Assembly (NCBI GenBank): GCA_033344875.1
Contig: JAWPMO010000001.1
Coordinates: forward strand, 62,001 to 126,000
Direction: 5' to 3'
Source: Ilumatobacteraceae bacterium
GTDB taxonomy: Bacteria > Actinomycetota > Acidimicrobiia > Acidimicrobiales > Ilumatobacteraceae
Length of the DNA: 64,000 nucleotides
Shown one piece after another: positions 1-10,185 of the stretch. Numbering within the stretch: position 1 is the first letter of the stretch; each line of letters starts with the position of its first letter. Made by a program: the position numbers and the translations under genes. Below the pieces are notes generated by a model. It was not told the DNA's origin and did not search any database. It worked only from the letters and a program-made list of their open reading frames with translations.

Positions 1-154
1 GATCGACGACCAGCCAGTTCGGCGTCATCGATCCGTCGTCGCTCGTGGCCGGATCGGTGTAGATCACGTCGACCACGCGGCCGACGCCGTCGCCGTGTTC
101 ATCGACCACCTGGTGTCCGGTGTAGGTGGGGCGAGTCTCGCCGTGTTCCGTCAT
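1..154 (-). CDS. PRC-barrel-like hypothetical protein, N-terminal part
   Basis: The first 51 codons of a gene that runs off the left edge. The start is ATG at 154, preceded by a good ribosome site (CTGGAGG about 8 bases upstream). The protein begins MTEHGETRPTYTGHQVVDEH and continues with GDGVGRVVDVIYTDP and PNWLVVD. That pattern (a conserved G-x-x-V/I-G-x-V-D-x-V-Y, then W-L-V-V) is what PRC-barrel stress or photoreaction-centre-like domains show, but only half a domain is visible, so the family call is tentative. It is divergent from the deacetylase gene, leaving 88 bp for both promoters. Confidence 0.5.
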   Translation of the reverse strand, partial: MTEHGETRPTYTGHQVVDEHGDGVGRVVDVIYTDPATSDDGSMTPNWLVVD

Positions 155-242
155 GTGAAGCCTCCAGGAGTGCAGGCCCGCTGTCATCATTCTGTAACAA
201 TCGGACCGGTCATGGCAAGTCACCTGATGGGATGATGGACAC

Positions 243-1310
<1,068 letters not shown>

Positions 1311-1817
1311 TGATCCGGATCACGGTCGCCGCGACCGCCACCATCGTCAGCAGGATCGCCAGCGCCTGATACGCGCGGTTGACCGTGTCGGTGCCCGCCA
1401 TGCCGGCATGGATCGCGGCGGTCCACACGAGTCCGTACGAGAGCACGTGGATCCCTCGCCACACCCGCTTCGAGAGCCGGTGTCGGAGATACGACGTCGC
1501 CTGCACGGCGACGAGGACGTAGAACGAGAACACGCCAACCGCCACGGCGAGGGGCCGGTAGTCGCTGGTGCCCGGCACAAGGAGTTCGGTGAACCCGAAC
1601 TCGACGTACCCGTCGAGATAGAGCCCCAGCATGTGGAGCCCGGTCATCACGAGTGCCATGCCGCCGAGCCACTTGTGCAGGTCGAGGAGCCACGCCGGCC
1701 GGTCGATCGGGCGGAGCGCCCGGGTGGCGAGGAGGACCCCCCACACCACGCTGAGCACGAGGAGGACCAGCGCGACGATGCCCGAGCTCCGTGACAGGTA
1801 CCACCAGGTCTGTTCGC

Positions 1818-2739
1818 TCATCGTCGGAACGCCTCCCAGCCGGGCGTGGCGACGACGCCCGCCGATGTCGTGATCGCGGCGGCGAGCCCTCGGCGCCGGC
1901 ACACGGTGATCGCGTCGGTCGCTCCCCGACTGAAGGCGACCTTGGTGAACGCCTCGGCCCACGCGGCGGTGCCCGCGATCACCGTGCACGACTCGACGTC
2001 GGTGCCGGCGCTGCGCAGCGTGGACGGGTCGACCAGGTGGTGCCGGTGCTCGCCGTCGGTCGTCCACGTTCGGATCCGTGACGTCGACGTCGCGACGGCA
2101 CCGTGTGTGATCTCGACCACCTCGCCCGTCCCGTCGATCGAGATCGGCCAGGCGGCGCCCGCCGGCGGCGTGCCCTCGGCGCGCAGGTCGCCACCGACCT
2201 CGACGAGTGCTCCGGTGGCGCCGGCGGCGAGGATCTCGTCGACGATCAAGTCGGCGGCGAGCCCCTTGCCGAGTCCTCCGGGGTCGAGCGTGGTGCCGGG
2301 TGGCAGCATCACCACTCGGTCGGACGAGCGCGTGACGATCTCGTCCGGGCGGCCGCGGACCCCGGTCCCCGGCGCGAGGGACGTGGTCCGGTCGGCGCGG
2401 TCCCGACTCGCTCCGTAGCCGAGATGGACGAGCGTGCCCAGCAGGGTCGGATCGAAGGCTCCATCCGTCGCGTGCCACGCCTGCACGAGCGCCTCGACGA
2501 GTCGGAACGTCGGCTCGCTGACCTGTCGCAACGTGCCGGCCGAGGTGTTCAGTTCGCTGATCTCGCTGGACGGCAGGAACCGGCTCCACCGCTGCTCCAA
2601 CTCGTGCAGGCGCCCGATGGCTCGGGCGGCGACCCGGTCGCCCTCGACCTTGTCGGGTTCGGACGTGACGACGACGGAGGCGTCGCAGCTCATGACGTGC
2701 GTCCTGGCCCGGGTGGTCACGACGCCGGTGATTCGGGTG

Positions 2740-2753
<14 letters not shown>
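1818..2753 (-). CDS. apbE: FAD:protein FMN transferase
   Basis: A 311-aa ApbE-family enzyme that covalently attaches FMN (from FAD) to Thr/Ser of exported electron-transfer proteins. Visible family blocks in order: a modified N-terminal MG-S-D block (HVMSCDASVVV), SRFLPSSEISELN, the FDPTLLGTLVHLGYGAS block, LDPGGLGKGLAADL, GALVEVGGDLRAEG, and the C-terminal HHLVDPSTLRSAGTD followed by AWAEAFTKVAF, which contributes the metal site. The start at 2753 is preferred over ATG 2693 because the MSCD methionine lies inside the conserved block. It overlaps the upstream gene by 14 bp and the ferric-reductase-like gene by 4 bp. No signal peptide or lipobox is evident, unlike many ApbE lipoproteins. Confidence 0.88.
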
Positions 2754-3360
<607 letters not shown>

Positions 3361-3390
<30 letters not shown>

Positions 3391-3545
3391 CCTCGTCATC
3401 GCGATCGTCGTCATGATCATCGTCGTCGCGATCGTCGTCGTCATGATCGTCGTCATGATCGTCGTCGTGATCGTCGTCCCGGTCGTCGTCGTCATGATCA
3501 TCGTCACGGTCGTCGTCGTCATGATCATCGTCACGGTCGTCGTCG
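3361..3545. repeat. Low-complexity GTC/ATC trinucleotide-rich tract
   Basis: A degenerate trinucleotide and 9-18 bp repeat (GTCGTCGTCATGATCATC-type). On the minus strand it encodes an Asp/His/Arg tail (DDDRDDDHDD repeated) of the secreted acidic protein. It contains the start of the next operon gene. It is free of stop codons in several frames, which creates long spurious ORFs on both strands. Confidence 0.9.
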
Positions 3546-4120
3546 TGCGGCGTGGTGGTCGTCGGGCCGTTCGTGGGGATGGCCTCCGACGAGACCGACG
3601 GTGTGATCACGCTGCCGTCGAAGCTCGCCTCGAACTCCACTCGGACGGTGGCGGACGTGAACTCGACCTCGACGTCGTTGTCGTCGCGGTCCTCCTCGGT
3701 CGATGCGACGGTCCAACCGGCGGCCGCCTCGGCGTTCACCAGGATCAGGCGTCCATCGACGACGTCGACGGTGACGACGCCGGACGCGCCCACGTTGAAC
3801 GCCGTCAGGAACTCTGCCGTGGAGGGTGCCGACGTCGTGGGAGCGATCGTCGCCGCGTCGGGCACCGACGTGGTGACCACGGTGGTCGAGGTCGTCCCGT
3901 CGTCATCGTCGTCGTCGTTGTTGTTGTTGTCGTCGTCGCTGTCGTCGATCGTCGTCGGGGGCACGGTGAGGTCGACCGTGGCCGCCGGCGGCAGCACGGC
4001 GGCCGAGGCCGCCGATTCGTCCGCCGCGCCGTCGAGGATCTGGGTGTTGACGAGCGCGGCGGCCGATCCGGCGCCGAGCACGCCGACGATCGAGAGGACG
4101 GTGGCGATCTTCGTCTTCAT
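3365..4120 (-). CDS. Secreted protein with acidic Asp/His/Arg-repeat tail
   Basis: A 251-aa exported protein of unrecognised family. It has an N-terminal signal sequence (MKTKIATVLSIVGVLGAGSAAA), a Thr/Asp-rich linker, and a compact central domain (about residues 115-190: EFLTAFNVGASGVVTVDVVD, then RLILVNAEAAAGWTVASTEE and VEVEFTSATVRVEFEASFDG). The pattern of that domain recalls PepSY-like or small beta domains, but I cannot assign it. The last 60 or so residues are an almost pure DDD-R-DDD-H repeat, likely disordered and able to bind divalent cations. It is the first gene of the operon leading to apbE and the ferric-reductase-like gene, and is divergent from the response regulator 180 bp away. 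That makes a metal- or redox-linked extracytoplasmic role plausible. Confidence 0.7.
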
Positions 4121-4212
4121 GGTGACTCCTGGTGGTTGAGATCCGAACGCGGATCTGCGGGTGGGTACGAACGACGGTACGGATCCATCGGCCAACGACG
4201 AGGCGGCAACGA

Positions 4213-4231
4213 TCCAAGAAACGTCCAAGAA
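4213..4231. promoter_or_regulatory. Direct repeat, candidate OmpR-type response-regulator site
   Basis: Two exact copies of TCCAAGAA begin at 4213 and 4224, an 11-bp (one helical turn) spacing typical of OmpR/PhoB-class binding sites. They lie in the 180-bp gap between the secreted acidic protein gene (minus) and the response regulator (plus). They are a candidate site for autoregulation of the two-component system and control of the flavin operon. Confidence 0.4.
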
Positions 4232-4300
4232 CGGGCCCGGGAACGCGAGAACGGCCGATCGGTCCTGGCATCGGTTGCGTTCGGCGGCGATGATGTCGCC

Positions 4301-4999
4301 GTGAAGGTCCTGTTGGTCGAAGACGACGCTTCGATCGCGCGCTCGCTGTCCGAGTCACTCGAGATGGCCGGGTGCTCGGTCACCCACGTCGCCACCGGTC
4401 GGGAAGCCGTCGGCGCCGAACTGGGCGACATCGTCCTGCTCGACCTGGGTCTGCCGGACATGGACGGGTACGACGTGTGCCGCCGCATCCGTGAACGCTC
4501 CGGCGTGCCGATCATCGTCATCACCGCTCGCGGCGAGGAGTTCGATCGCGTGCTCGGCCTCGAACTCGGTGCTGACGACTATGTGGTCAAACCGTTCGGT
4601 TTCCGCGAACTGATGGCCAGGATGCGTGCCGTTCGTCGCCGTTTCGAAGGGGCGCCGGGCGATCCCGACGCGGTGGCCGACGATGCTGCCGATGTGTTGC
4701 GGTGCGGGCCGCTGGCCGTGGACCGTCGCACGCATCGGGTCACGCTCGACGGGCCGGATGGCCCGGTCGAGATCGCACTCACGCCGAAGGAGTTCGGACT
4801 CCTGGCCTATCTCCTGGAAGACCCCGGCGCCGTTCGGACCCGGACCGACATCATCGAGCACGTCTGGGACGCCAACTGGTTCGGGCCGACCAAGACACTC
4901 GACGCCCACGTCGCCGGGATCCGACGCAAGCTCGGTGATCCCGGCTGGGTGCTGGCAGTGCGCGGGGTGGGCTTCCGGATCGAGGACCCCGGCCGATGA
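4301..4999 (+). CDS. OmpR-family response regulator
   Basis: A 232-aa two-component response regulator. The receiver domain (residues 1-115) has the acidic pair in LLVEDD, the phospho-acceptor Asp in VLLDLGLPDMDGYD, the Thr in IIVITAR and the Lys in DDYVVKPFG. The C-terminal winged-helix DNA-binding domain (about 130-232) shows ALTPKEFGLLAYLLEDPG, LDAHVAGIRRKLGDP and VRGVGFRIE. Start GTG 4301 (VKVLLVEDD) fits the family; the open frame continues upstream only as an artefact of the simple repeat. Its stop overlaps the kinase ATG (ATGA). The stimulus is unknown, but the divergent flavin/ferric-reductase operon is the obvious target. Confidence 0.9.
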   Translation: MKVLLVEDDASIARSLSESLEMAGCSVTHVATGREAVGAELGDIVLLDLGLPDMDGYDVCRRIRERSGVPIIVITARGEEFDRVLGLELGADDYVVKPFGFRELMARMRAVRRRFEGAPGDPDAVADDAADVLRCGPLAVDRRTHRVTLDGPDGPVEIALTPKEFGLLAYLLEDPGAVRTRTDIIEHVWDANWFGPTKTLDAHVAGIRRKLGDPGWVLAVRGVGFRIEDPGR

Positions 5000-6375
5000 G
5001 GACCCGCCTGTTGCTGGTGATGGTCGGTGTCGTGGCGATCGTGCTGTTCGTGCACGACGTGCCACTCGCCCGACATCTCGAGCGGGTCGAACGCGACCGG
5101 CTGACGACCGGCCTCGAACGCGACGCGTTCATCCTGGCCGGACGGGCGGAGGAGGCGCTCGAAGCCGGGACGACCGGTTCCGACCCGGTCATCCGGGCGA
5201 TCGTGGCCCGGTTCAACGCCGAGGAGGGTGTGCGGGTCGCGATCGTCGATTCCGATCTGGTCGGTGTGCTCGGGTCGGATGCCGACGTGGAGGGGGAGGA
5301 CTACTCCAACCGTCCGGAGATGCAGCAGGCACTGACGGGTGCTCCTGACACCGGCCAGCGGTACTCGCAAACGCTCGGCGAGGACCTCTTCTTCGTGGCG
5401 GTCCCGGTGCTGTCGGGCGACGAGATCGTGGGGGTCGTGCGCCTGAGCGCGCCCGAGCGGGTCGTCGCCGATCGCGTGAACGGCAAGGTGCGGGGGCTGA
5501 CGGTCGTCGCCGGTATCTCGCTCCTGATCGCCGTGGCGGTGGCCTGGCTGTTCGCACGGAGCGTCACCCGACCGCTCGACGAGTTGGAAGCCGCCACCGA
5601 CCAGCTCGCTTCCGGCGATCTCGGTGCTCGCGCGAACAACGCCGAGGGGCCGCCCGAGGTACGTCGTCTTGCGGACTCGTTCAACTCGATGGCGTCACGA
5701 TTGCAGCGCCTGGTCGATCAGCAACGCAGCTTGGCGGGCGATGCCTCACATCAGCTTCGGACACCGTTGACCGCGCTGCGCCTCCGGCTCGAGCAGGCGG
5801 CGATGTCGGTCGAGGCCGGCGATCCGGCCGCGGAAGCGATCGAGGAGGCGCTCAACGAGACCGAGCGCCTCCGGCGGATGATCGAAGGGCTCCTGGTGCT
5901 CAGCCGGGCCGAGGACACCTCGTCGGCGATCGAGGTGACCGATGTCGGGGCGATCACCCGCGATCGGGCCGAGTACTGGCGTCCGTTGGCCCAGGAGCGC
6001 GGCGTGTCGATCGTGGTCGAGTCCCCGATGTCGATCGAGGCCAGCGCGGTCGCCGGTGGCGTCGAGCAGATCGTCGACAACCTGATCGACAACGCGCTGG
6101 AGGTTTCGCCCGATGGTGCGACCTTGCGGCTCGTCATCGAGCAGCTCGACGGATCGGTGGCGCTGCACGTGATCGACGAAGGGCCTGGTCTGGGCGAGGA
6201 ACAGCGCGAGCGTGCCTTCGAGCGCTTCTGGCGGTCGAAGGATGCGGCCGTCGGCGGTTCGGGGCTCGGTTTGGCGATCGTCCGGCAACTGGCAGCCGCG
6301 GGCGAGGGATCGGCGGTGCTTCGCGAAGCGCCGGGCGGCGGGATCGACGCCGTCGTGACGCTCAGATCGCCTTGA
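4996..6375 (+). CDS. Membrane sensor histidine kinase
   Basis: A 459-aa two-component kinase paired with the preceding regulator. It has an N-terminal membrane helix (LLLVMVGVVAIVLFVHDVPLA), an extracytoplasmic sensor (about 30-160, containing DSDLVGVLGSDADVEGEDYSN, a dCache/PAS-like pattern), a second helix near 165-185, then HAMP (SVTRPLDELEAATDQLASGD) and HisKA with phospho-His in GDASHQLRTPLTALR. The ATPase domain shows the N box (IVDNLIDNALEVSP), G1 (DEGPGLG), F box (FERFWR) and G2 (GGSGLGLAIV). All catalytic motifs are intact. The 3' end overlaps the converging oxidoreductase gene by 14 bp. Confidence 0.9.
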   Translation: MRTRLLLVMVGVVAIVLFVHDVPLARHLERVERDRLTTGLERDAFILAGRAEEALEAGTTGSDPVIRAIVARFNAEEGVRVAIVDSDLVGVLGSDADVEGEDYSNRPEMQQALTGAPDTGQRYSQTLGEDLFFVAVPVLSGDEIVGVVRLSAPERVVADRVNGKVRGLTVVAGISLLIAVAVAWLFARSVTRPLDELEAATDQLASGDLGARANNAEGPPEVRRLADSFNSMASRLQRLVDQQRSLAGDASHQLRTPLTALRLRLEQAAMSVEAGDPAAEAIEEALNETERLRRMIEGLLVLSRAEDTSSAIEVTDVGAITRDRAEYWRPLAQERGVSIVVESPMSIEASAVAGGVEQIVDNLIDNALEVSPDGATLRLVIEQLDGSVALHVIDEGPGLGEEQRERAFERFWRSKDAAVGGSGLGLAIVRQLAAAGEGSAVLREAPGGGIDAVVTLRSP

Positions 6376-7381
6376 GCGCGTCCATGACCGGGAGCCATCG
6401 CTCGGGGTCGCTCTCGTACGGTGCGTAGAACGACACGCGGTCGATCACGTCGCCGTACCTGCGCTCCAGCTCGGGCGCGATCGTCTCGGGGGGACCGACG
6501 ACGGCGAACGTGTTGAGGATCTCGTCGTCGATCAACGTGCCCATCTGTTCCCATTCGCCCCGCTTGGACAGGGCGTTCAGCTCATCCTGCAGGCCGCCCC
6601 ACCCGTGGAGGTCGAGCACCTTGCGATACGCGGGCGTCGAGCCGTAGAACGCGATCTGCTGTCGGGTGGCGACCGCCGCCTGCTCGATCTGCTCGTCGGT
6701 CGTGCCGGTCACCACGAACGACGGGCCGACGATCTCGAAGTCGTCGAGGCGTTTGCCCGCCTTGGCGCGGCCGCGTTCGAGCGCCGGGATCGTGACCTCG
6801 CGCAGGTAGCGCTCGGTCGTGAACCCGTGGCAGAAGAAGCCGTCGCACACCTCACCGGCGACTTCGGTCATCAGCTCGCCCACGCCGGCGAGGAAGATCT
6901 TGGGGACCCCGAAGTCGCCGAGCTCCTTCGCATCGGGCGCGAAGAACGGGGTCATCAGCGTGTGCTTGTAGTACTCGCCGCGGAACTGGAGGGGCGTACC
7001 GTGCTCCCAGGTGTCCCAGATCGCGCGGATCGCCTGGATCATCTCGCGCATGCGCGCGGCCGGATGGCTCCACTCCATCGAGAACCGCTTGGTGATGTGC
7101 GGTTTGATCTGGCTGCCGAGACCGAGCACGAATCGACCCTGCGACAGCGCCTGCAGGTCCCAGCCGATGTTGGCGAGCAGCATCGGGTTCCGGGCGAAGG
7201 CAACCGCGATCGACGTGCCGAGTTCGATCGTCTCGGTGCGTTCGGCCGCGACCGCGAGCGGGAGGAACGGGTCGTGTGCGGTCTCGGCCGTCCACACGCC
7301 CGAGTAGCCCGCCGTCTCCAACTCGGCGGCTCGTCGACCGGCCTGCGAAATGGAGCCGTTGAGTCCGGTGTCGATCTTCAT
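6362..7381 (-). CDS. LLM-class F420-dependent oxidoreductase
   Basis: A 339-aa luciferase-like monooxygenase-fold protein, start ATG 7381 (MKIDTGLNGSISQAGRRAAE). Family features: GVWTAETAHDPFLPLAVAAE, ELGTSIAVAFARNPMLLANI (non-prolyl bulge region), QGRFVLGLGSQIKPHITKRF and the C-terminal FAVVGPPETIAPELERRYGD. In actinobacteria such proteins usually use coenzyme F420 for hydride transfer, but the substrate is unknown. It is monocistronic and converges with the histidine kinase. Confidence 0.85.
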   Translation of the reverse strand: MKIDTGLNGSISQAGRRAAELETAGYSGVWTAETAHDPFLPLAVAAERTETIELGTSIAVAFARNPMLLANIGWDLQALSQGRFVLGLGSQIKPHITKRFSMEWSHPAARMREMIQAIRAIWDTWEHGTPLQFRGEYYKHTLMTPFFAPDAKELGDFGVPKIFLAGVGELMTEVAGEVCDGFFCHGFTTERYLREVTIPALERGRAKAGKRLDDFEIVGPSFVVTGTTDEQIEQAAVATRQQIAFYGSTPAYRKVLDLHGWGGLQDELNALSKRGEWEQMGTLIDDEILNTFAVVGPPETIAPELERRYGDVIDRVSFYAPYESDPERWLPVMDALKAI

Positions 7382-7448
7382 GACCGGTCACGGTACCTGC
7401 CCCGTCGTATCGGGTTGGCGTCGAGAATCGGCTCGGTATACTGGTCCG

Positions 7449-8492
7449 ATGCGCCCCTCGGTCAGAACTCACCTGCTGTCGATCGTCGCCTTGTCGGTGG
7501 TCGCGACGGCCGCCTGCGGTACGTCGTCCGGCGACGACACCGCCTCGGCGACATCGTGCGCGCCGGCGTCGGACATCGACGACGGGCCGATTCGGGTCGC
7601 GGCCACGGTCGCTCCGATCACCAACATCGTGTCGGTGGTCGCTGCGGGGTCGGGCATCGAGATCGAGGGAATCGTGCCCGAGGGTGTCAACAGCCACCTG
7701 TACGAGCCGTCGCCGGGTGCCGCCGCCACCATCGAGTCCGCCGACGTCGTGTTCCTCAACGGGCTCGACCTGGAGGCGCCGACCAAACAGCTCGCGCTCG
7801 CGAACATCGACGACGGTGTGGTGTGCGAACTCGGCAACGAGATCCTGCCCGAGGACGCCTACCTGTTCGACTTCTCGTTCCCCGAGTCGGCCGGCTCCCC
7901 GAACCCGCACCTGTGGACCAACCCGCCGATGGCCCGGGCATACGCCGCGGTGGTGCGCGACGTGTTGACGGTGATCGACCCCGATCATGCCGACGTGTTC
8001 GCGGCGAACGACGCGGCGTTCGCCGAGCGGGTCGAGGCGCTCGACGCGGCGATCCGCACCGCGAGTGGGACGCTCGCACCCGAGGAGCGCCTACTGCTGA
8101 CGTACCACGACGCGTACGCCTACTTCGCCGAGGAGTACGACTGGTCGGTGGTGGGTGCGGTGCAACCGTCGTCGTTCGACGAGCCGACGCCGCGCGAGGT
8201 GGCGTCGCTCATCGAGCAGGTCCGCGATGCCGGCGTCACGGCGATCTTCGGCAGCGAGGTGTTCCCGTCGCCGGTGCTCCGTCAGATCGCGGACGAGACC
8301 GGCGTCGAGTACGTCGACGACCTGCGCGACGACGACCTGCCGGGGGATCCGGGTGACGTCGGCCACTCGTGGCTCGGGTTGATGCAGGTCAACATGGTCA
8401 CGATCATCGAAGCGCTCGGCGGAGACGCCTCCGCGATCGCCGAACTCGACGTGACCCCTGACGCAGACGACGTGGCGGCCTACGCGCAGTAG
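7449..8492 (+). CDS. Zinc/manganese ABC transporter substrate-binding lipoprotein (orphan)
   Basis: A 347-aa ZnuA/TroA-like (cluster A-I) metal-binding protein. Start ATG 7449 gives a signal peptide ending in a lipobox (SVVATAAC, Cys about 21). Metal ligands expected for the family are present: His in EGVNSHLYEPSP, His in NPHLWTNPPMARAYA, His in LLTYHDAYAYF and the Glu/Asp region in IFGSEVFPSP with DDLRDDDL. It has no neighbouring permease or ATPase, so it must use a transporter encoded elsewhere or act as a metal chaperone. The open frame extends to 7350, but ATG 7449 gives a proper signal sequence. Confidence 0.85.
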   Translation: MRPSVRTHLLSIVALSVVATAACGTSSGDDTASATSCAPASDIDDGPIRVAATVAPITNIVSVVAAGSGIEIEGIVPEGVNSHLYEPSPGAAATIESADVVFLNGLDLEAPTKQLALANIDDGVVCELGNEILPEDAYLFDFSFPESAGSPNPHLWTNPPMARAYAAVVRDVLTVIDPDHADVFAANDAAFAERVEALDAAIRTASGTLAPEERLLLTYHDAYAYFAEEYDWSVVGAVQPSSFDEPTPREVASLIEQVRDAGVTAIFGSEVFPSPVLRQIADETGVEYVDDLRDDDLPGDPGDVGHSWLGLMQVNMVTIIEALGGDASAIAELDVTPDADDVAAYAQ

Positions 8493-8504
8493 CCGAGGGC
8501 TCGG

Positions 8505-9389
8505 TCAGTCCTGGTCGCGCAGGAACTGTTCGAGTTCGGCAGCCAACTCGTCGCCGGACGCCAGTTCCATCGACGGGCCACCGTCGATCACGTCGACGAC
8601 GTCGTCGGACGCGTCGTAGATCTGCTCGAGTTGATCGATCATCTTGGCGTGCTCGTCGTTGCCGCTGATCATGCCGTCGAGACGCCGTCCCTGCACCAGG
8701 ACCTCGCTGCGCAGCGCCGTCGCGTCGATCACGACCTGGGTGGCTTCACGGAGCCCGTCGAGCAACGCCACGCTCGCGGCCGGGTACGCCATGGCCGCGA
8801 TGTAGTGGGGGACCTGCGCCCAGACGCCGAGCGACGGGATGCCGCGGTCGTGCATCTCACGTTCGAGCGCGGCGGCGACCCCGGCGGGCACGTCGATCGA
8901 GCTCCGCAGGAACGGCACGCGTGCCAGCACGTCTTGCGACGGGCTGCTGACCGACAGTCGGGGGCTGCGCGTGTGCGGCACGGCGAACGGGTACGCACCG
9001 AGATGGACCATGTGGCTGACGCCCAGGATCGACGCGAGATCGCCGACCAGGCGGGTGAAACGGTGCCAGGCCATGTCGGGTTCGGGCCCGGAGAGCACCA
9101 GGAGGTCGCGGCCGGTCTGGTCGGTGCCGACCGACAGGGTGATCCGTTCCCAGTGGAGCACCGAGTGCAGGCCCTCGCGGAGTTCCATCACCGGGCGTCG
9201 GGCCCGGTAGTCGACGTACGTGTCGTCGTCGAACTCGATGATGGGCGAGGTCGCGGCCTCGTCGTGGATGGCATCGACGGCAGCGAGTGCAGCGCCGCCG
9301 GCGTCGATCCACCCCGTGAGCATGACGATGAGCACCGGGTCGACCAGTCGTGGCTGGTCGACCAACCACCGGAAGCTGTCGTCGGTCAC
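8505..9389 (-). CDS. PAC2 family (proteasome-assembly-chaperone-like) protein
   Basis: A 294-aa protein of the PAC2 family common in actinobacteria. Blocks seen: DPVLIVMLTGWIDAGGAALAAVDAI, IIEFDDDTYVDYRARRP, DLLVLSGPEPDMAWHRF, a central LGAYPFAVPHTRSP, and GIPSLGVWAQVPHYIAAMAYPAAS. These are typical of the actinobacterial PAC2/ATP-grasp-linked group, whose function is not settled. Start is GTG 9389 (VTDDSFRWLVDQPRLVDP); the frame stays open upstream to 9869 over the antisense of the thioredoxin gene, which is not coding. It is divergent from the thioredoxin-TPR gene with only 70 bp between. Confidence 0.8.
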   Translation of the reverse strand: MTDDSFRWLVDQPRLVDPVLIVMLTGWIDAGGAALAAVDAIHDEAATSPIIEFDDDTYVDYRARRPVMELREGLHSVLHWERITLSVGTDQTGRDLLVLSGPEPDMAWHRFTRLVGDLASILGVSHMVHLGAYPFAVPHTRSPRLSVSSPSQDVLARVPFLRSSIDVPAGVAAALEREMHDRGIPSLGVWAQVPHYIAAMAYPAASVALLDGLREATQVVIDATALRSEVLVQGRRLDGMISGNDEHAKMIDQLEQIYDASDDVVDVIDGGPSMELASGDELAAELEQFLRDQD

Positions 9390-9459
9390 GTGTCGAAGGG
9401 TACCCGCGCCCCGGCCCGCCCCCTGATTCGTCGGGGGACCCGCCGGTAGGGTGATCCAC

Positions 9460-10164
9460 ATGGCCATCGATGTGACCGACGCAACCTTCCAGACCGAGGT
9501 CATCGAGCGTTCGGCGACCACCGCCGTCGTGCTCGACCTCTGGGCTCCGTGGTGCGGCCCGTGCAAGACGCTGGGCCCGATCCTCGAGAAGGTGGTCGAC
9601 GAGACCGGCGGCAAGGCCGTGCTGGTCAAGGTCGACATCGACGAGAACCCGGGGATCGCACAGGCCTTCCGTGTCCCGTCGATCCCGATGGTCGTCGGCT
9701 TCAAGGACGGCCAGCCGGTCGACGCGTTCATGGGCGCCCAGGGCGAGCAGGAGTGCCGCGAGTTCGTCGAGCGGTTGCTGCCGAGCCAGGAGGAGAACAC
9801 GCTCGTCCAACTGATCGAGGCCGGTGACGAGGCATCGCTGCGCCAGGCACTCGAGATGGACCCGAGCAACGAGGACGCGATCGTCGCGCTCGCCGAACTA
9901 CTGGTCGACGCCGGTCAGCCCGACGAAGCGCTGGCGCTGCTGGCCCGCATCCCCGACTCCGAGCGCACCCGCGTGGTGGCCGCCAAGGCCCGCGTCGGCA
10001 TCGCTCCCGACGACGACTACGACATGAAGCTCACCGGCCTGCTCGACCAGGTCAAGACCGACGACGAGGCCCGGCAGCAGTTCGTCGACATTCTCGAGCT
10101 GATGGGGCCGCACGATCCCCGCACCGCGGCGTACCGCAAGCAGCTCACCGCACGCCTGTTCTGA
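9460..10164 (+). CDS. Thioredoxin-TPR (YbbN/CnoX-like) protein
   Basis: A 234-aa co-chaperone/redox protein. An N-terminal thioredoxin fold (residues 1-110) has the intact active site WAPWCGPCKTLGP, the cis-Pro segment VPSIPMVVGF and a following tail of tetratricopeptide-like helices (EDAIVALAELLVDAGQPDEA). This is the CnoX/YbbN layout, here with a CGPC redox site that should be active, whereas the E. coli protein has SXXC. Start ATG 9460 is preferred to GTG 9451 because TAGGG sits about eight bases upstream. The region downstream is the 32-bp repeat array. Confidence 0.85.
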   Translation: MAIDVTDATFQTEVIERSATTAVVLDLWAPWCGPCKTLGPILEKVVDETGGKAVLVKVDIDENPGIAQAFRVPSIPMVVGFKDGQPVDAFMGAQGEQECREFVERLLPSQEENTLVQLIEAGDEASLRQALEMDPSNEDAIVALAELLVDAGQPDEALALLARIPDSERTRVVAAKARVGIAPDDDYDMKLTGLLDQVKTDDEARQQFVDILELMGPHDPRTAAYRKQLTARLF

Positions 10165-10185
10165 CCCGCGCCTGTTCTGGCCCGG

